A stretch of 64,000 bases of DNA from Pantoea eucrina (GCF_001691555.1 NZ_MAYN01000008.1:2568892-2632891); one strand, 5' to 3'. Shown: positions 35,445 to 48,416, counted from the stretch's first letter. A program made the numbers and translations. The notes: generated from the letters alone by a model not told the origin.

Positions 35445-37890
35445 ATAACCTCACCGGCGAAATATGCCAGATCTCATCTGCATACTCCTGAATAGTGCGG
35501 TCTGAGGAGAAGTAGCCCATACCGGCGATATTCAGCGCCGCCCGCCGCTGCCACTCATCCGGCTGCCGGTAAAGCTTATCTACCTTGTCCTGCGTATCCA
35601 CATAGCTGCGGTAATCTGCCAGCAGCTGATAGTGGTCACCGAAGTTGACCAGCGCATCAAACAGGTTGCGATACCGTCCCGGATCCTGCGGACTGAACAC
35701 GCCGGTAGCAATCTGCGTCAGCACCTGATGCAGCTCAGCATCTTCCTCAAAGTATTTGCGCGGGTTATAGCCCTCTTTGCGCAGCTGCTCAACCTGCGGA
35801 GTGGTGTTGCCGAAGATAAAGAGATTCTCTGCACCCACGTGCTCACGCATCTCCACATTCGCCCCATCCAGCGTGCCAATCGTCAGCGCGCCATTAAGCG
35901 CAAACTTCATGTTACTGGTGCCGGAGGCCTCGGTACCGGCCGTGGAGATCTGTTCCGAAAGATCGGCTGCCGGAATGATGATCTGCGCCAGGCTGACGCC
36001 GTAGTTAGGGATAAACACCACCTTCAGCTTGTTCTTCACCTGCGGATCATTGTTGATCACGTCAGCCACATCATTGATCAAATGAATAATGTGCTTCGCC
36101 ACGTAATACGCTGAGGCGGCTTTGCCGGCAAAAATGTTTACGCGCGGCACCCAGTTGGCATCGGGATCGGCTTTGATACGGTTATAGCGGGTGATCACAT
36201 GCAGCACATTCAGCAGCTGCCGTTTGTACTCGTGAATACGCTTGATCTGTACATCAAACAGCGCGTGCGGGTTAAGCACGATATCCATGTTTTTGGCGAC
36301 CCATGCCGCCAGCCGCTGCTTGTTGGCAAATTTGGCATCGGCCACCTGGCGAATAAACGCCGGATAGTCGATATGCGGCTGCAGCTCGCTGAGCTGTGAC
36401 AGATCGGTGCGCCAGGTGCGGCCGATAGTTTCATCCAGCACGTCAGAGAGCGCCGGATTTGCCAGCGCCAGCCAGCGGCGCGGCGTAACGCCGTTCGTTT
36501 TGTTGCAGAAACGTCCCGGGAAGAGTCGGGCAAAGTCGGCAAACAGCGACTGCACCATGAGATTGGAGTGCAGCTCAGAGACGCCGTTTACTTTATGACT
36601 GACCACGACCGCCAGCCACGCCATGCGGATGCGGCGGCCATCATTCTCATCAATAATCGAGATGCGCGACAGCAGATCCCAGTCGTCGGGATAGTGCTCC
36701 TGAATGGTTTTCAGGAAGTAATCATTGATCTCAAAAATAATACTCAGGTGACGCGGCAGAATTTTGCCGATCATGTCTACCGGCCAGGTCTCCAGCGCCT
36801 CGCTCATCAGCGTATGGTTGGTGTAGGAGAAGATCTGACAGGTAACTTCAAATGCGTCATCCCAGCTGAACTTATACTCATCGATCAGCAGCCGCATCAG
36901 TTCCGGGATCGCCAGTACCGGATGCGTGTCGTTCAGGTGGATAGCGACTTTGTCAGCAAGGTTGTCCCAGGTTTCATGCATTTTCCAGTGGCGATGCAGA
37001 ATATCCTGTACCGTAGATGAAACCAGAAAATACTCCTGACGCAGCCGCAGCTCGCGTCCGGAGTAAGTTGAATCATCCGGATAAAGAACGCGCGAAACGT
37101 TCTCTGAATGGTTTTTATCCTCGACGGCCGCAAAGTAGTCGCCCTGGTTGAACTTGCCAAGGTTGATCTCATTACTTGCCTGCGCGCCCCACAGCCGCAG
37201 CGTATTGGTGGCATCGGTGTCAAAACCAGGGATGATTTGATCGTACGCCATCGCGACAATCTCTTCGGTTTCCACCCAGCGAACGCGCGCGCCCTCATGC
37301 TGCAGGCGGCCGCCAAAACGCACTTTATAGCGGGTATTGTGGCGCTGAAACTCCCACGGGTTGCCATACTCCAGCCAGTAGTCTGGCGACTCACGCTGCT
37401 GACCATCGACAATATTCTGCCGGAACATGCCGTAGTCATAGCGGATACCGTAACCGCGTCCCGGCAGGCCTAACGTTGCCAGCGAATCAAGAAAGCAGGC
37501 AGCCAGACGACCGAGGCCGCCGTTGCCGAGTCCGGGATCGTTTTCCTCTTCCATCAGTTCGCTGAGGTTGAGTCCCATCTCATCCAGCGCCTGATTAAGA
37601 TCGTCATAAATGCCCATCGCCAGCAGCGCATTGCCCAGCGTACGGCCCATCAGGAACTCCATCGACAGGTAGTAAACCTGACGCACGTCCTGCGACAGCT
37701 GCGCACGGCTGGAACGCAGCCAGCGCTCTACCATACGGTCTCGCACCGCGAGCAGCGACGCGTTCAGCCACTCATGCTTATTCGCGATTGAAGGATCTTT
37801 GCCAATCGTAAACATCAGCTTATAGGCGATTGAGTGCTTCAGCGCTTCAACCGTCAGCGTGGGTGAGGCGTAGGTAAAAGGTGCATTCAT
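35443..37890 (-). CDS. glgP: Glycogen phosphorylase GlgP
   Basis: 815 residues, the E. coli length. The pyridoxal-phosphate lysine lies in [17 protein letters not shown] in the last quarter; [18 protein letters not shown] (about 118-135) is a family signature. It releases glucose-1-phosphate from glycogen. Last gene of glgBXCAP. Its stop lies within the dcrB terminator U-run, so the two transcripts share an end. Confidence 0.98.
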   Translation of the reverse strand: MNAPFTYASPTLTVEALKHSIAYKLMFTIGKDPSIANKHEWLNASLLAVRDRMVERWLRSSRAQLSQDVRQVYYLSMEFLMGRTLGNALLAMGIYDDLNQALDEMGLNLSELMEEENDPGLGNGGLGRLAACFLDSLATLGLPGRGYGIRYDYGMFRQNIVDGQQRESPDYWLEYGNPWEFQRHNTRYKVRFGGRLQHEGARVRWVETEEIVAMAYDQIIPGFDTDATNTLRLWGAQASNEINLGKFNQGDYFAAVEDKNHSENVSRVLYPDDSTYSGRELRLRQEYFLVSSTVQDILHRHWKMHETWDNLADKVAIHLNDTHPVLAIPELMRLLIDEYKFSWDDAFEVTCQIFSYTNHTLMSEALETWPVDMIGKILPRHLSIIFEINDYFLKTIQEHYPDDWDLLSRISIIDENDGRRIRMAWLAVVVSHKVNGVSELHSNLMVQSLFADFARLFPGRFCNKTNGVTPRRWLALANPALSDVLDETIGRTWRTDLSQLSELQPHIDYPAFIRQVADAKFANKQRLAAWVAKNMDIVLNPHALFDVQIKRIHEYKRQLLNVLHVITRYNRIKADPDANWVPRVNIFAGKAASAYYVAKHIIHLINDVADVINNDPQVKNKLKVVFIPNYGVSLAQIIIPAADLSEQISTAGTEASGTSNMKFALNGALTIGTLDGANVEMREHVGAENLFIFGNTTPQVEQLRKEGYNPRKYFEEDAELHQVLTQIATGVFSPQDPGRYRNLFDALVNFGDHYQLLADYRSYVDTQDKVDKLYRQPDEWQRRAALNIAGMGYFSSDRTIQEYADEIWHISPVRL

Positions 37891-37912
37891 ATCCGGACTC
37901 CCAATCTCTCAA

Positions 37913-39346
37913 TTACAGCATACGTTGATAAAGATCGCGGTAGGCTTGCGCCGCCACCTGCCAGCTGAAATCCATCGCCATGGCCTGGCGCTGAACATAG
38001 CGCCAGAGTGAAGGTCGTGACCAGAGCACAAAGGCGCGACGAATAGCACGCAGCAGTGACCAGGCGTTACTGTCTTCAAAACTGAAGCCGCTGGCGACAC
38101 CATCCGCCAGGTTCTCCAGAGAGCTATCCTGTACGGTATCGGCCAGACCACCGGTACGACGCACCAGCGGCAGCGTGCCGTATTTCAGACCATAGAGCTG
38201 CGTCAGTCCGCAGGGTTCAAAGCGGCTGGGCACCATAATCACATCGGCACCGCCGACAATACGGTGTGAGAACGCTTCGTGATAGCCAATCTGTACGCCC
38301 ACGCTGCCGGGATGTTCCGCCGCCGCCGCAAGGAAACCCTGCTGCAGTTCGGCATCGCCCTGACCCAGCAACACCAGCTGCCCGCCCTGCGCCAGCAGAC
38401 CCGGCAGCGCTTCCAGCACCAGATCGAGCCCTTTCTGTTTTGTCAGCCGGCTGATAACACAGAAGACCGGCACTTTGTCATCGACTTTCAGTCCCATGGC
38501 GATCTGCAGCTGACGTTTGTTTTCCGCTTTACTCTCCAGCGTGTCGCGGTCATAACGGGCGGTCAGCAGCAGGTCATGCGCCGGATCCCAGATGCCCGGA
38601 TCCACGCCGTTGAGAATGCCGCTCAGGCGACCTTCACGCAGACGCTGCTCCAGCAGCGATTCCATACCGTAACCAAATTCCGGGCGGGTGATCTCCAGCG
38701 CGTAGGTCGGACTGACCGCCGTAATATGATCGGCAAAGAACAGGCCGGCTTTGAGGTAAGAGATCTGGCCGTAAAACTCCAGACCGTGCATACCAAAATA
38801 TTCCTGCGGGATCTGAATCTCATCCAGATGCCGGGCGTTAAACAGCCCCTGATAGGCAAGGTTGTGTACGGTAAAGACCGTTTTAGCCGGATTGCCGCGC
38901 GCGGCAATGTAGGCGCAGGTCAGACCGGCATGCCAGTCATGCGCATGCACAATCTGCGGACGCCACAGTGCGTCCACGCCGCTTGCCAGCTCGGCACCCA
39001 TCCAGCCCAGCAGCGCAAAACGCAGATAGTTATCGACGTAAGCGAACTGCGATGTGTCGTGGTAGGGGCTGCCGGGACGGTCATACAATCCTGGCGCGTC
39101 AATCAGATAAATTCCGACACCGTTGTACTGCCCAAACAGCAGGCGCACGGGTCCGGCAAAGGTTTGCAGCTCTGCTACTACATCAGTATCAGGAATTCCT
39201 TTACGCAGATCCGGAAACGCCGGAAGCAATACCCGCGTATCCGTACCATCGGCTATTTGTGCCTGAGGTAATGCGCCGACGACATCAGCCAGTCCGCCCG
39301 TTTTCAGCAGCGGAAAAAGCTCTGAACAGACATGTAAAACCTGCAT
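37913..39346 (-). CDS. glgA: Glycogen synthase GlgA
   Basis: 477 residues, GT5 family. KTGGLADV at 15-22 is the ADP-glucose binding motif; the C-terminal [21 protein letters not shown] is the second nucleotide-sugar motif. It extends alpha-1,4-glucan from ADP-glucose supplied by GlgC. Located between glgC and glgP with short gaps. Confidence 0.98.
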   Translation of the reverse strand: MQVLHVCSELFPLLKTGGLADVVGALPQAQIADGTDTRVLLPAFPDLRKGIPDTDVVAELQTFAGPVRLLFGQYNGVGIYLIDAPGLYDRPGSPYHDTSQFAYVDNYLRFALLGWMGAELASGVDALWRPQIVHAHDWHAGLTCAYIAARGNPAKTVFTVHNLAYQGLFNARHLDEIQIPQEYFGMHGLEFYGQISYLKAGLFFADHITAVSPTYALEITRPEFGYGMESLLEQRLREGRLSGILNGVDPGIWDPAHDLLLTARYDRDTLESKAENKRQLQIAMGLKVDDKVPVFCVISRLTKQKGLDLVLEALPGLLAQGGQLVLLGQGDAELQQGFLAAAAEHPGSVGVQIGYHEAFSHRIVGGADVIMVPSRFEPCGLTQLYGLKYGTLPLVRRTGGLADTVQDSSLENLADGVASGFSFEDSNAWSLLRAIRRAFVLWSRPSLWRYVQRQAMAMDFSWQVAAQAYRDLYQRML

Positions 39347-39411
39347 CCTGAACCCCTATTATGTTATCGCGCGCGTTCCACGCGGCGGTTTTTTTGTATG
39401 CTTGTCGCCAC

Positions 39412-40704
39412 TCACTGACCCGCGGTGGCCAGCCTGGCCAGCATGGCGCGCGTCACCAGTACGATACCCTCTTCCGATCGGTAAAAACGCCGGCTGTCTT
39501 CATCCGGATTCTCTCCAATCACCATGCCTTCCGGGATCTCGCAGGCACGGTCAATCACACAGCGGCGTAGCCGGCACGAACGGCCTACCACAACATCCGG
39601 CAGCAGCACCGCTGAATCAATATTGCAAAATGAGTTTACGCGCACGCGCGGAAACAGCACTGAATTCACTACCACGGAGCCGGAAATAATGCAGCCGCCT
39701 GATACCAGCGAGTTCATGGTCATGCCATGACTGCCGGAGCGATCCTGCACAAATTTAGCCGGCGGCAGTGGCTCCATATGGGTCCGGATGGGCCATTCCT
39801 GATCATACATATCCAGCTCTGGCGTAACGGACGCCAGATCGAGATTGGCGCGCCAGTAGGCCTCCAGCGTGCCCACGTCGCGCCAGTAAGGCTCGGCGTT
39901 CTCATCATTCTGCACGCAGGAGAGCGTGAAGGAATGTGCATATGCCTCACCGCTCGCCACAATTTTTGGCAGCAAATCTTTACCAAAGTCGTGACTGGAG
40001 TTCTCTACCAGCAAATCGTCTTCCAGTAACTGATAAAGATAGTCGGCATTGAAAACATAGATACCCATACTTGCCAGCGCTTTATCTGCGTCGCCTGGCA
40101 TAGCGGGCGGCGTCGCGGGTTTCTCAACAAAATCGACCACGTTGTTTTCAGCATCCACTGCCATTACCCCAAAGGCGGTCGCTTCCGCCAGCGGAACCGG
40201 CAGACAGGCGATAGTACATTTCGCGCCGCGTTCAGCATGATCGAGCAGCATGCGTGAGTAGTCCATTTTGTAGATATGATCGCCGGCCAGGATCACGATG
40301 TACTGTGCGTTATAGCGCCGGATAATATCGAGGTTTTGTGTCACCGCATCGGCGGTGCCGCGATACCAGTGTTCTGTCGCAGCGCGCTGCTGAGCAGGCA
40401 GCAAATCGACAAACTCATTCATCTCTTCGTTAAACAGTGACCAGCCGCGCTGAATATGCTGCGTCAGCGTATGCGACTGATACTGGGTAATGACGCCGAT
40501 GCGCCGGATGCCTGAATTAATGCAGTTGGAAAGGGCAAAGTCGATAATACGAAACTTGCCGCCAAAGTGAACGGCAGGCTTCGCGCGTTTTGCGGTCAGA
40601 TCTTTCAGACGCGTACCGCGTCCGCCAGCGAGGATCAGGGCAACTGTCTGGGTAGGAAGCTGGCGCGCCAGCATCAGAGGATCGTTTCTGTCTAACTTCA
40701 CCAT
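39412..40704 (-). CDS. glgC: Glucose-1-phosphate adenylyltransferase GlgC
   Basis: 430 residues (E. coli 431). The nucleotide-binding signature LAGGRGTRL is at 25-33; [11 protein letters not shown] next to it contains the lysine that binds the fructose-1,6-bisphosphate activator. A left-handed beta-helix follows at the C-terminus. It makes ADP-glucose, the regulated step of glycogen synthesis. Ten bp separate it from glgX. Confidence 0.98.
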   Translation of the reverse strand: MVKLDRNDPLMLARQLPTQTVALILAGGRGTRLKDLTAKRAKPAVHFGGKFRIIDFALSNCINSGIRRIGVITQYQSHTLTQHIQRGWSLFNEEMNEFVDLLPAQQRAATEHWYRGTADAVTQNLDIIRRYNAQYIVILAGDHIYKMDYSRMLLDHAERGAKCTIACLPVPLAEATAFGVMAVDAENNVVDFVEKPATPPAMPGDADKALASMGIYVFNADYLYQLLEDDLLVENSSHDFGKDLLPKIVASGEAYAHSFTLSCVQNDENAEPYWRDVGTLEAYWRANLDLASVTPELDMYDQEWPIRTHMEPLPPAKFVQDRSGSHGMTMNSLVSGGCIISGSVVVNSVLFPRVRVNSFCNIDSAVLLPDVVVGRSCRLRRCVIDRACEIPEGMVIGENPDEDSRRFYRSEEGIVLVTRAMLARLATAGQ

Positions 40705-40714
40705 GTCTGACTCC

Positions 40715-42694
40715 TTATGATTGCTTTAGGAACACACACACGCCGCGTGCGGGCCCGTGCCAGACAGTTGTCAAAATGGGATTATCTTCCCCGGCGAAAG
40801 GAGGTATGGCATGCCATTCTCCGTCTGGTAAGGCTAGGTCACTGATTGCATCTGTTGCATTTATTGTTATCAGCCAGCGGTCTGACAGCAGGATTTGCAT
40901 CTGATGCACGCCCCGCTCCCACTCTTCTGGTTCCAGTGGTTTGCCGCTGGTATTGAACCACTGCACCTGACCCTCCCCCTCCTGCCACCAGCAGTCTGCC
41001 GTCAGCGCCGGAATGCGCTGGCGCAGCTGGATAAGCGCCGCAGTAAAGTCGACCAGTCCTGAATCATCCTGCTGCCAGTTGAGCCACGTCAGCAGGTTAT
41101 CCTGACAGTAGGCGTTGTTGTTGCCGTACTGGCTCTGTCCACGCTCATCGCCAGCCAGCAGCATCGGCGTGCCCTGTGCCAGCAGCAGCGTGGTCAGCAG
41201 CGCATGCGTGCTGTGCCGCCGCCGCTGTACGACATCCGGATTCGCCTTCAGCCCTTCATGCCCGTGGTTATGGCTGAAGTTATCACTGCTACCGTCGCGG
41301 TTGTCCTCGCCGTTAGCCTGATTATGTTTATGGTTATAGCTCACCAGGTCGTGCAGCGTGAAGCCATCATGCGCAGTAATAAAATTAATGCTGGCGTGCG
41401 GCTGGCGGCCTGCGTTCTGAAACAGATCGGCTGAGGCGGCAAACCGGCGCGCCAGCTCACCGTTGCTCAGTTCGCCATGCAGCCAGTAGCGGCGTACAGC
41501 ATCGCGAAAATGGTCGTTCCATTCGGCAAAACCCGGTGGGAACCGGCCCACCTGATAGCCGTTTTCGCCAATGTCCCATGGTTCAGCAATCAGCTTGACC
41601 TGTGACAGGATCGGACAGGCACGGATCGCCGCCAGCAGCGGCGCTTCAGCGCAAAACTCTGGCGTACGGCCCAGCACGCTGGCGAGATCAAAGCGGAAAC
41701 CATCAACGTGACAGTGCTGTACCCAGTAGCGCAGCGCTTCCAGCGCCCACGTCATCACCTGCGGATCGCTGAGATTCAGCGTGTTGCCGCAGCCGGTCCA
41801 GTTCTGGTAGTTCCCCTGCTCATCAAGCCAGTAGTAGCTGGCGTTATCCACACCGCGCAGCGACAGCGTCGGACCAATCTCCTCCAGCTCTGCCGTGTGG
41901 TTGAATACCACATCCAGGATCACCTCAATACCCGCCGCATGCAGCGTTTTTACCGCCTGCTGAAACTCCTGCAGCGCCGTGACACCCGCTTCGCCTGACG
42001 CATAATCCGGATGCACTGCCCAGAGCGCATAGGGGTTATAGCCCCAATAGTTATGCAGCCCCAGCCGCTGCAGCCGCGGCTCACTGGCAAAAGCGGCTAC
42101 AGGCAAAAGCTCCAGCGCGGTAATGCCCAGATGACGCAGGTACTTCACCATAACAGGGTGGCCGAGCGCCGCATACGTCCCGCGCAGCGTTTCCGGAATT
42201 TCCGGATGCAGCTGCGTCAGACCGCGCACGTGCGCTTCATAAATGACCGTGTTGCCCCAGGGCGTACGCGGTGGCCGATCGTCTCCCCAGTCAAAGTCTT
42301 CGGCGATAACCAGCGATGCTGGCATACAGCTGGCGCTGTCCTGGCCGTCAGGCTGTGCGATACCACCATACAGCGGTGCGTCATCCGCAACGCTGCCGGT
42401 AACGGCTCTGGCGCAGGGGTCCACCAGCAGTTTAGCCGGATTAAAACGGTGTCCCCGCTGCGGGTCCCACGGGCCATAAACGCGATAGCCGTAGCGCTGG
42501 CCTGGCTTCAGCCCGGCAACATAGCCGTGCCAGATATCGCCGCTGCGCGCGGGCAGCACAAGGCGCTGCTCCTCGCCTTCACGGCTGAACAGGCAAAGCT
42601 CCACCTTCTCTGCGTGACGCGAGAAGAGCGTGAAGTTGACGCCGCGTCCATCATAGCGGGCACCGTGCGGCGCAGGTTCGCCCGCTTCGATCAT
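40715..42694 (-). CDS. glgX: Glycogen debranching enzyme GlgX
   Basis: 659 residues (E. coli 657). N-terminal CBM48-like domain, then a GH13 barrel with catalytic Asp in [11 protein letters not shown], Glu in LIAEPWDIG, and Asp in [10 protein letters not shown]. It removes limit-dextrin branches left by GlgP. The glgB stop and glgX start overlap as TGATG. Confidence 0.98.
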   Translation of the reverse strand: MIEAGEPAPHGARYDGRGVNFTLFSRHAEKVELCLFSREGEEQRLVLPARSGDIWHGYVAGLKPGQRYGYRVYGPWDPQRGHRFNPAKLLVDPCARAVTGSVADDAPLYGGIAQPDGQDSASCMPASLVIAEDFDWGDDRPPRTPWGNTVIYEAHVRGLTQLHPEIPETLRGTYAALGHPVMVKYLRHLGITALELLPVAAFASEPRLQRLGLHNYWGYNPYALWAVHPDYASGEAGVTALQEFQQAVKTLHAAGIEVILDVVFNHTAELEEIGPTLSLRGVDNASYYWLDEQGNYQNWTGCGNTLNLSDPQVMTWALEALRYWVQHCHVDGFRFDLASVLGRTPEFCAEAPLLAAIRACPILSQVKLIAEPWDIGENGYQVGRFPPGFAEWNDHFRDAVRRYWLHGELSNGELARRFAASADLFQNAGRQPHASINFITAHDGFTLHDLVSYNHKHNQANGEDNRDGSSDNFSHNHGHEGLKANPDVVQRRRHSTHALLTTLLLAQGTPMLLAGDERGQSQYGNNNAYCQDNLLTWLNWQQDDSGLVDFTAALIQLRQRIPALTADCWWQEGEGQVQWFNTSGKPLEPEEWERGVHQMQILLSDRWLITINATDAISDLALPDGEWHAIPPFAGEDNPILTTVWHGPARGVCVFLKQS

Positions 42695-44880
42695 CAGTCC
42701 GCCTCCCGCACCAGCCAGATGGTCGACAGCGGTGGCAGCGTCAGACTCAGCGACTGTGCCCGGCCGTGGCTGGCAATCTCGTCGGTATGGGTGATGCTAT
42801 GATTGCGCACGTCGCTGCCGTGATAGTCGTGCTGATCGGTATTCAGCACCTCACGCCAGCCGCCGGCCTGATTGACGCCAAAACGGTAATCCTGGCGCGT
42901 GACCGGCGTGAAGTTACTGACAACAATGATCTCATTGCCTTCGCGGTCGCGGCGCACAAAGACAAACACCGAGTTATCGTGGTCATCCACCACCAGCCAT
43001 TCAAAGCCCTGCGGGTCAAAGTCGAGCTGATAAAGTGGCGCATAGTGGCGATAGCTGTGGTTGAGATCGCGTACCAGACGCTGTACGCCGTGATGCCAGT
43101 TGTCATCGCCTTCCAGCAGGTGCCAGTCAAGGCTGACGTCATGGTTCCACTCGCGTCCCTGCGCAAACTCATTGCCCATAAACTGCAGCTTTTTACCCGG
43201 AAACGCCCACATCCAGCCGTAGTAAGCACGCAGGTTAGCAAACTTCTGCCAGGCGTCACCCGGCATGCGATCAAGAATTGAGCGCTTACCGTGCACCACT
43301 TCATCATGTGACAGCGGCAGCACAAAGTTTTCGCTGTAGTTGTAAGCCATACCGAACGTCATCAGATTGTGATGATAGCGGCGATGTACCGGATCGAGCT
43401 TCATGTAGTCGAGGGTGTCGTGCATCCAGCCCAGGTTCCACTTGAACCAGAAGCCCAGCCCTTCATTCTCGATCGGGCGCGTGACGCCAGGGAAGTCGGT
43501 TGACTCTTCTGCCACGGTGATGCTGCCAGACACGGCAGTGCCCAGCGTCTGATTGGTATGACGCAGAAACGCGATCGCTTCCAGGTTCTCGCGCCCGCCC
43601 AGATGATTCGGGATCCACTCGCCCGCTTTACGGCTGTAGTCGCGATAGATCATTGAAGCCACTGCATCCACACGCAGTCCATCAATACCAAATCGTTCCA
43701 GCCAGTAAAGCGCGTTACCGGAGAGATAGTTACTGACTTCACGCCGGCCAAAGTTATAGATCAGCGTATTCCAGTCCTGATGATAGCCTTCGCGCGGATC
43801 GCTGTGCTCATAGAGTTCGGTGCCGTCAAATTTTGCCAGACCAAAGTCGTCATCAGGGAAATGTCCCGGCACCCAGTCCAGCAGCACGTTAATACCCGCT
43901 TCGTGTGCCGCTGCAATAAACTGGCGGAACTCATCACGCGTCCCGAACCGGCGCGTCGGCGCATACATGCCCAGCGGCTGATAACCCCAGCTGCCGTCAA
44001 ACGGATGCTCATTAATCGGTAGCAGTTCAATATGGGTAAAACCCATCTCTTTGACGTAGGGGATCAGCTGCTCAGCCAGCTCTTTGTAGCTCAGCCAGAA
44101 GTTGTTATCGGTGTGGCGTCGCCATGAGCCGAGGTGCACCTCATAAATAGAGATAGGCTGATCAAAACCGTTGGCCGCTTTGCGCGCAGGCTGCATCTCA
44201 ACCTTCGGCGGCAGCCCGCAGATCATTGACGCCGTCTGCGGACGCATCTGCGCCTCAAACGCAAACGGATCGGCTTTGATACGCATCTGCCCGTGTAAAT
44301 CGACAATCTCATATTTATAGAGCTGCCCGTTTACCGCGCCCGGCACAAACAGCTCCCAGATCCCGAGTTCACGCCGGAAGCGCATCGGATGACGGCGGCC
44401 ATCCCAGAAATTGAAATCGCCGACCACAGAGACGCGACGGGCATTCGGTGCCCATACGGCAAAGCGCGTGCCGCTGACGCCATCAATGGTTGCGCCGTGC
44501 GCGCCCAGAGTTTCATAGGGACGCTGGTGCGTGCCTTCAGCCAGCAGCCAGGCATCCATATCGGCCAGCAGCGGACCAAAACGGTAAGCATCATCAATCA
44601 GATTCTGCTGACCGTGCCAGTTCACCGCCAGCTGATAGCGAAACATGTTCTTGCGGCGCGGAATAATACCGCTGAAAAAACCGCGTGAATCCAGACACTT
44701 CAGCTGGCCACATTTGCGGCCGGTTTTGGTTTCGATCACCCAGACTTCAGAGGCATCCGGCAGCAGCGCGCGGACTTCAAGGCCCTGAACGGTCTGGTGC
44801 ATTCCCAGGACAGAAAAGGGGTCGGCGTAATCCCCGGCAAAAAGCGCATTGATCGCATCGCGATCGGGAAACTCTGACAT
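42694..44880 (-). CDS. glgB: 1,4-alpha-glucan branching enzyme GlgB
   Basis: 728 residues, the E. coli length, starting [20 protein letters not shown] with AGGAAG upstream; a longer frame of 37 codons is not conserved. N-terminal carbohydrate-binding regions precede a GH13 barrel: LRVDAVASM (nucleophile Asp), AEESTDFPG (acid Glu) and [10 protein letters not shown]. It introduces alpha-1,6 branches into glycogen. First gene of glgBXCAP. Confidence 0.98.
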   Translation of the reverse strand: MSEFPDRDAINALFAGDYADPFSVLGMHQTVQGLEVRALLPDASEVWVIETKTGRKCGQLKCLDSRGFFSGIIPRRKNMFRYQLAVNWHGQQNLIDDAYRFGPLLADMDAWLLAEGTHQRPYETLGAHGATIDGVSGTRFAVWAPNARRVSVVGDFNFWDGRRHPMRFRRELGIWELFVPGAVNGQLYKYEIVDLHGQMRIKADPFAFEAQMRPQTASMICGLPPKVEMQPARKAANGFDQPISIYEVHLGSWRRHTDNNFWLSYKELAEQLIPYVKEMGFTHIELLPINEHPFDGSWGYQPLGMYAPTRRFGTRDEFRQFIAAAHEAGINVLLDWVPGHFPDDDFGLAKFDGTELYEHSDPREGYHQDWNTLIYNFGRREVSNYLSGNALYWLERFGIDGLRVDAVASMIYRDYSRKAGEWIPNHLGGRENLEAIAFLRHTNQTLGTAVSGSITVAEESTDFPGVTRPIENEGLGFWFKWNLGWMHDTLDYMKLDPVHRRYHHNLMTFGMAYNYSENFVLPLSHDEVVHGKRSILDRMPGDAWQKFANLRAYYGWMWAFPGKKLQFMGNEFAQGREWNHDVSLDWHLLEGDDNWHHGVQRLVRDLNHSYRHYAPLYQLDFDPQGFEWLVVDDHDNSVFVFVRRDREGNEIIVVSNFTPVTRQDYRFGVNQAGGWREVLNTDQHDYHGSDVRNHSITHTDEIASHGRAQSLSLTLPPLSTIWLVREAD

Positions 44881-45235
44881 GACTTTCTTCCTATGATTTT
44901 GTGCAGGCGACCGCAGAGGCAGTTGTGCCGCTGTAAGTGCGCTGCTTTTCATTGAGTCATACGTACACCGGCAAGAGAGGCCACCCTCCATGGGAAAATT
45001 CGTTGCCAGGTACCACTACTAATTCGCTTACAAAGTACAACCTGTTAACAATCGGTACTTCTCAGTTAAATCATAGCTTGGGGTTGGCAGAAGCCAGGGA
45101 GGAACATGAAAAATTGTTGTCAGAAAAACAAAAAAGGGAAGCCGATCACTCGCGGGCGGCAATTTGGCTTATGTTTTGCCCGTCAGCTGATTAAAAAAAA
45201 GCCGGGGAACCCCGGCCTGTCTGATGTCGTTGCGC
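44881..45235. other. asd-glgB intergenic region
   Basis: 355 bp upstream of glgB and downstream of asd. It holds the glg operon promoter region and the asd terminator at its right end. A plus-strand ATG at 45106 has an excellent GGGAGGA before it, but its frame runs through the asd terminator into antisense of asd, so I do not call a gene. Nothing else recognisable. Confidence 0.7.
45193..45216 (-). terminator. Rho-independent terminator of asd
   Basis: On the minus strand GCCGGGG-TT-CCCCGGC is followed by eight Ts. It begins 20 bp after the asd stop. Confidence 0.95.
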
Positions 45236-46345
45236 TTAGTCGATCAGCAGACGCAGCATGCGACGCAGCGGTTCTGCCGCACCCCACAGCAGCTGATCGC
45301 CGACGGTGAAGGCAGAAAGGTACTCCGGCCCCATGTTAAGCTTGCGCAGACGGCCGACCGGCGTAGTCAGGCGACCGGTAACCGCAGCGGGCGTCAGCTC
45401 GCGCATCGTGATCTCGCGATCGTTTGGCACCACTTTCACCCACTCATTATGCGCCGCGAGCAGCTGCTCAATCTCTGCCAGCGGCAGATCTTTTTTCAGC
45501 TTCAGCGTGAATGCCTGGCTGTGGCAGCGCAGCGCGCCGACGCGCACGCACAGGCCATCAACCGGAATGATGTTGCCGGTGTTGAGGATCTTGTTGGTTT
45601 CGGCCTGCCCTTTCCACTCTTCGCGGCTCTGGCCATTGTCGAGCTGCTTGTCGATCCAGGGGATCAGGCTGCCCGCCAGCGGCACGCCAAAGTTATCCGT
45701 CGGCAGCGTACCGGAGCGGGTAAAGTCAGTCACGCTGCGCTCAATCTCCAGAATAGCGGAAGCGGGATCCTGCAGTGCCGGTGCGACATGATCGTGCAGC
45801 ATGCCCATCTGCGTCAGCAGTTCGCGCATATGACGCGCGCCGCCGCCGGACGCCGCCTGATAAGTTGCCACTGAGGCCCACTCCACCAGATCGTTCGCAA
45901 ACAGGCCGCCCAGTGACATCAGCATCAGGCTGACGGTGCAGTTGCCACCGACAAAGGTTTTGATGCCGTTGTTCAGTCCGTCACGAATAACCTGATGGTT
46001 AACCGGATCGAGAATAATGATGGCGTCGTCTTTCATGCGCAGCGTAGAGGCTGCATCAATCCAGTAACCCTGCCAGCCGTTCTCACGCAGCTTTGGATAG
46101 ACTTCACTGGTATAGTCGCCGCCCTGGCAGGTAATAATAATGTCGAGCGCTTTCAGCGCGTCGATATTAAACGCATCCTGCAGCGCGCCGGTTGACTTAC
46201 CGCCAAACGCGGGCGCAGCCTGGCCGAGCTGCGACGTAGAAAAGAACACCGGATTGATCACGTCAAAATCGCGTTCTTCGCTCATTCGTGACATCAGCAC
46301 AGAGCCGACCATGCCACGCCAACCAATAAAACCTACATTCTTCAT
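45236..46345 (-). CDS. asd: Aspartate-semialdehyde dehydrogenase Asd
   Basis: 369 residues (E. coli 367). NADP-binding N-terminus [17 protein letters not shown]; catalytic Cys136 in [15 protein letters not shown]; a conserved [11 protein letters not shown] holds the substrate-binding His. It reduces aspartyl phosphate to the semialdehyde, shared by lysine, DAP, threonine and methionine synthesis. LysC, the previous step, is encoded 2 kb away, and MetA, a later step, 16 kb away. Confidence 0.98.
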   Translation of the reverse strand: MKNVGFIGWRGMVGSVLMSRMSEERDFDVINPVFFSTSQLGQAAPAFGGKSTGALQDAFNIDALKALDIIITCQGGDYTSEVYPKLRENGWQGYWIDAASTLRMKDDAIIILDPVNHQVIRDGLNNGIKTFVGGNCTVSLMLMSLGGLFANDLVEWASVATYQAASGGGARHMRELLTQMGMLHDHVAPALQDPASAILEIERSVTDFTRSGTLPTDNFGVPLAGSLIPWIDKQLDNGQSREEWKGQAETNKILNTGNIIPVDGLCVRVGALRCHSQAFTLKLKKDLPLAEIEQLLAAHNEWVKVVPNDREITMRELTPAAVTGRLTTPVGRLRKLNMGPEYLSAFTVGDQLLWGAAEPLRRMLRLLID

Positions 46346-46565
46346 TTTCTGTCCGTCTCAGGAGCTCGGGCCGAGGCCTGTATAGTGCATGTATCAGACC
46401 CGACGCGAAACGTGCGCGAGCCTGCGTGATATTCAGGTTTACCTGCGACCTTCAACTCTACAAAATGCTGCACTTCTGGCAAGTGAATTAATTCGATTAC
46501 ACCTGTTTTTTCAGCAACAGAGCTAATAATAGTGAACACCAACAGAAAGGAGTGGTTTACCGCCC

Positions 46566-47159
46566 ATGACTGAAATGATATCTGCGACCGTGCTGCTGCT
46601 GCTGATTATGGATCCTCTCGGCAATCTGCCCATTTTCATGTCGGTGCTGAAACATCTGGAGCCCAGACGCCGGCGCGTGGTGCTGATGCGTGAAATGCTG
46701 ATTGCGCTCGGGCTGATGCTGCTGTTTCTGTTTGCCGGTGAACGCATTCTGATGTTCCTGAATCTGCGCACCGAAACGGTCTCGATTTCCGGCGGCATTA
46801 TTCTGTTTCTGATCGCGATTCGCATGATTTTTCCCTCTGGCGACACCGGCAGCAGCGGCCTGCCGGCTGGCGAGGAGCCGTTTCTCGTGCCGCTGGCTAT
46901 CCCGCTGGTCGCCGGCCCGTCGCTGCTGGCAACCCTGATGCTGCTGTCGCATCAGTATCCGCATCAGATGAGTCATCTGGTCGGCGCGCTGCTGATCGCC
47001 TGGGGGGCTACGGTTATCATTCTGCTGCTATCGGGGCTGTTTCTGCGCCTGCTGGGCGACAAGGGCGTCAACGCGCTGGAACGGCTGATGGGACTGATCC
47101 TGATTATGCTGGCGACACAGATGTTCCTGGATGGGATCCGTGCTTATCTGAAGCTCTGA
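46566..47159 (+). CDS. yhgN: MarC-family membrane protein YhgN
   Basis: 197 residues, same as E. coli YhgN, six hydrophobic segments. MDPLGNLPIFMSVLKHLEP and SISGGIILFLIAIRMIFP, and the proline-rich loop EEPFLVPLAIPLVAGPSLLA, mark the MarC family. The function is unknown. Divergent from asd, as in K-12. It is the last gene of the 77-min-type block. Confidence 0.93.
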   Translation: MTEMISATVLLLLIMDPLGNLPIFMSVLKHLEPRRRRVVLMREMLIALGLMLLFLFAGERILMFLNLRTETVSISGGIILFLIAIRMIFPSGDTGSSGLPAGEEPFLVPLAIPLVAGPSLLATLMLLSHQYPHQMSHLVGALLIAWGATVIILLLSGLFLRLLGDKGVNALERLMGLILIMLATQMFLDGIRAYLKL

Positions 47160-47202
47160 CCAACTGCTATAGCTGCGGGCGACTGGCATCGCCCGCACCC
47201 CG

Positions 47203-48123
47203 TCAGTTTTTTTTCTTAATCGGTTTACCGGACCAGTAGCCTGCCAGCAGAGAGCCGGAGAGGTTGTGCCAGACCGAGAAGAGTGCCCCCGGCAGGGCAG
47301 CAAGCGGCGAGAAATAGAGCTTGCCGAGCGTGGCCGCCAGCCCCGAGTTCTGCATGCCTACCTCCAGCGCCAGCGTGCGGCAGGTGGACTCATCAAAGCC
47401 AAACAGCTTGCCGCCCCAGTAGCCGCCGAGCAGACCGATAGCGTTATGCAGGATCACCGCCAGAATCACCATCAGACCCACCGATCCGATAAAGCTCTGG
47501 CTGCCCGCGACCACCGCGCTGATGATCAGCAGAATGCAGAGCATGGAAAACGCCGGCAGCCAGGGTTCAACGCGGCGCACCACGCTGTTCATGGTGTGAT
47601 GAATAATCAGCCCGAGTGAAATCGGGATCACCACAATTTTCACAATGCTCAGCAGCATCCCCACCACGTCGACCTGAATATGGGTATCAACGTAAAAGCG
47701 GGTCAGCAGCGGGGTGGCAAAGACACCGACCAGCGCAGAGACCGAAGAGATCGTCACCGAGAGCGCCACATCGCCCTTTGCCAGATAAATCATTACGTTA
47801 GATGCGGTTCCGCTGGCGACACTGCCGACCAGAATCATGCCGGCGGCCAGATCGGGCGGCATCTGAAACAGCTTTGCCAGCGCCCATGCGGCCAGCGGCA
47901 TCACCAGATAGTGCAGAAAGGTACCGGCAATGACCGGGGCCGGACGCACCAGCACGCGTTTAAAATCGTCGATATTCAGCGTGACGCCCATGCCAAACAT
48001 AATCAGCATCAGCAGATAAGAGACCCACGGACCAATACCGGTAAAGGTGGATGGTGAGTAATAGGCAGCGACGGAGAGCAGTACAGCCCAGAGTGGAAAC
48101 AGGCGGGTGAGACTGGCGAGCAT
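47203..48123 (-). CDS. panS: Bile acid:sodium symporter-family transporter, PanS-like
   Basis: 306 residues starting [17 protein letters not shown], with AGGA 8 nt upstream; an ATG three codons earlier sits directly on the Shine-Dalgarno sequence. About ten membrane segments; [39 protein letters not shown] and [15 protein letters not shown] are BASS-family signatures that contain Na-binding residues. Salmonella PanS of this family exports ketopantoate/pantothenate. The family is certain; the PanS assignment rests on recollection of similarity and not on a substrate residue. Downstream of lysC. Confidence 0.7.
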   Translation of the reverse strand: MLASLTRLFPLWAVLLSVAAYYSPSTFTGIGPWVSYLLMLIMFGMGVTLNIDDFKRVLVRPAPVIAGTFLHYLVMPLAAWALAKLFQMPPDLAAGMILVGSVASGTASNVMIYLAKGDVALSVTISSVSALVGVFATPLLTRFYVDTHIQVDVVGMLLSIVKIVVIPISLGLIIHHTMNSVVRRVEPWLPAFSMLCILLIISAVVAGSQSFIGSVGLMVILAVILHNAIGLLGGYWGGKLFGFDESTCRTLALEVGMQNSGLAATLGKLYFSPLAALPGALFSVWHNLSGSLLAGYWSGKPIKKKN

Positions 48124-48416
48124 GGAGCACATCCTTTTTCAGAGACCTTTTTCCGGTATATAAGCAGGCCGGAGCGGTTTTAAATGGTTTGCCACAGGTG
48201 AAGGACCGCGCAGGGAACGATCGCCGCGATCGGAAGGGATCATAACATTTCGTTATCGCCGCCGACGGCGCCAGTGGCAATTGCCTATCAGCTGCTGCAT
48301 ATTGCGTCCTGAGGCGGGAAATAACACTGCGCTTTGCGGCAAACGCCAGCAGATATGGCGGGATTCACCGGGAAAAAAGCCGGACAGCGTCCGGCTAATC
48401 AGCATGATAAAGGGGA
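48124..48416. other. lysC-panS intergenic region
   Basis: 293 bp. It contains the lysC terminator (48372-48396) near lysC and the panS promoter region. AT-rich short repeats such as CGATCGCCGCGATCG are visible at about 48218-48232. I see no other gene. Confidence 0.65.
48372..48396 (-). terminator. Rho-independent terminator of lysC
   Basis: On the minus strand AGCCGGAC / GTCCGGCT with a 3-nt loop is followed by a T-run of six. It begins 20 bp after the lysC stop. Confidence 0.93.

Noticed and set aside
45106..45309. 67-codon plus-strand frame starting MKNCCQKNKKGKP with a strong GGGAGGA
   Set aside because: The frame runs through the asd terminator and antisense to the asd 3' end, has no recognisable family and an abnormal composition. 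The Shine-Dalgarno match is probably chance.
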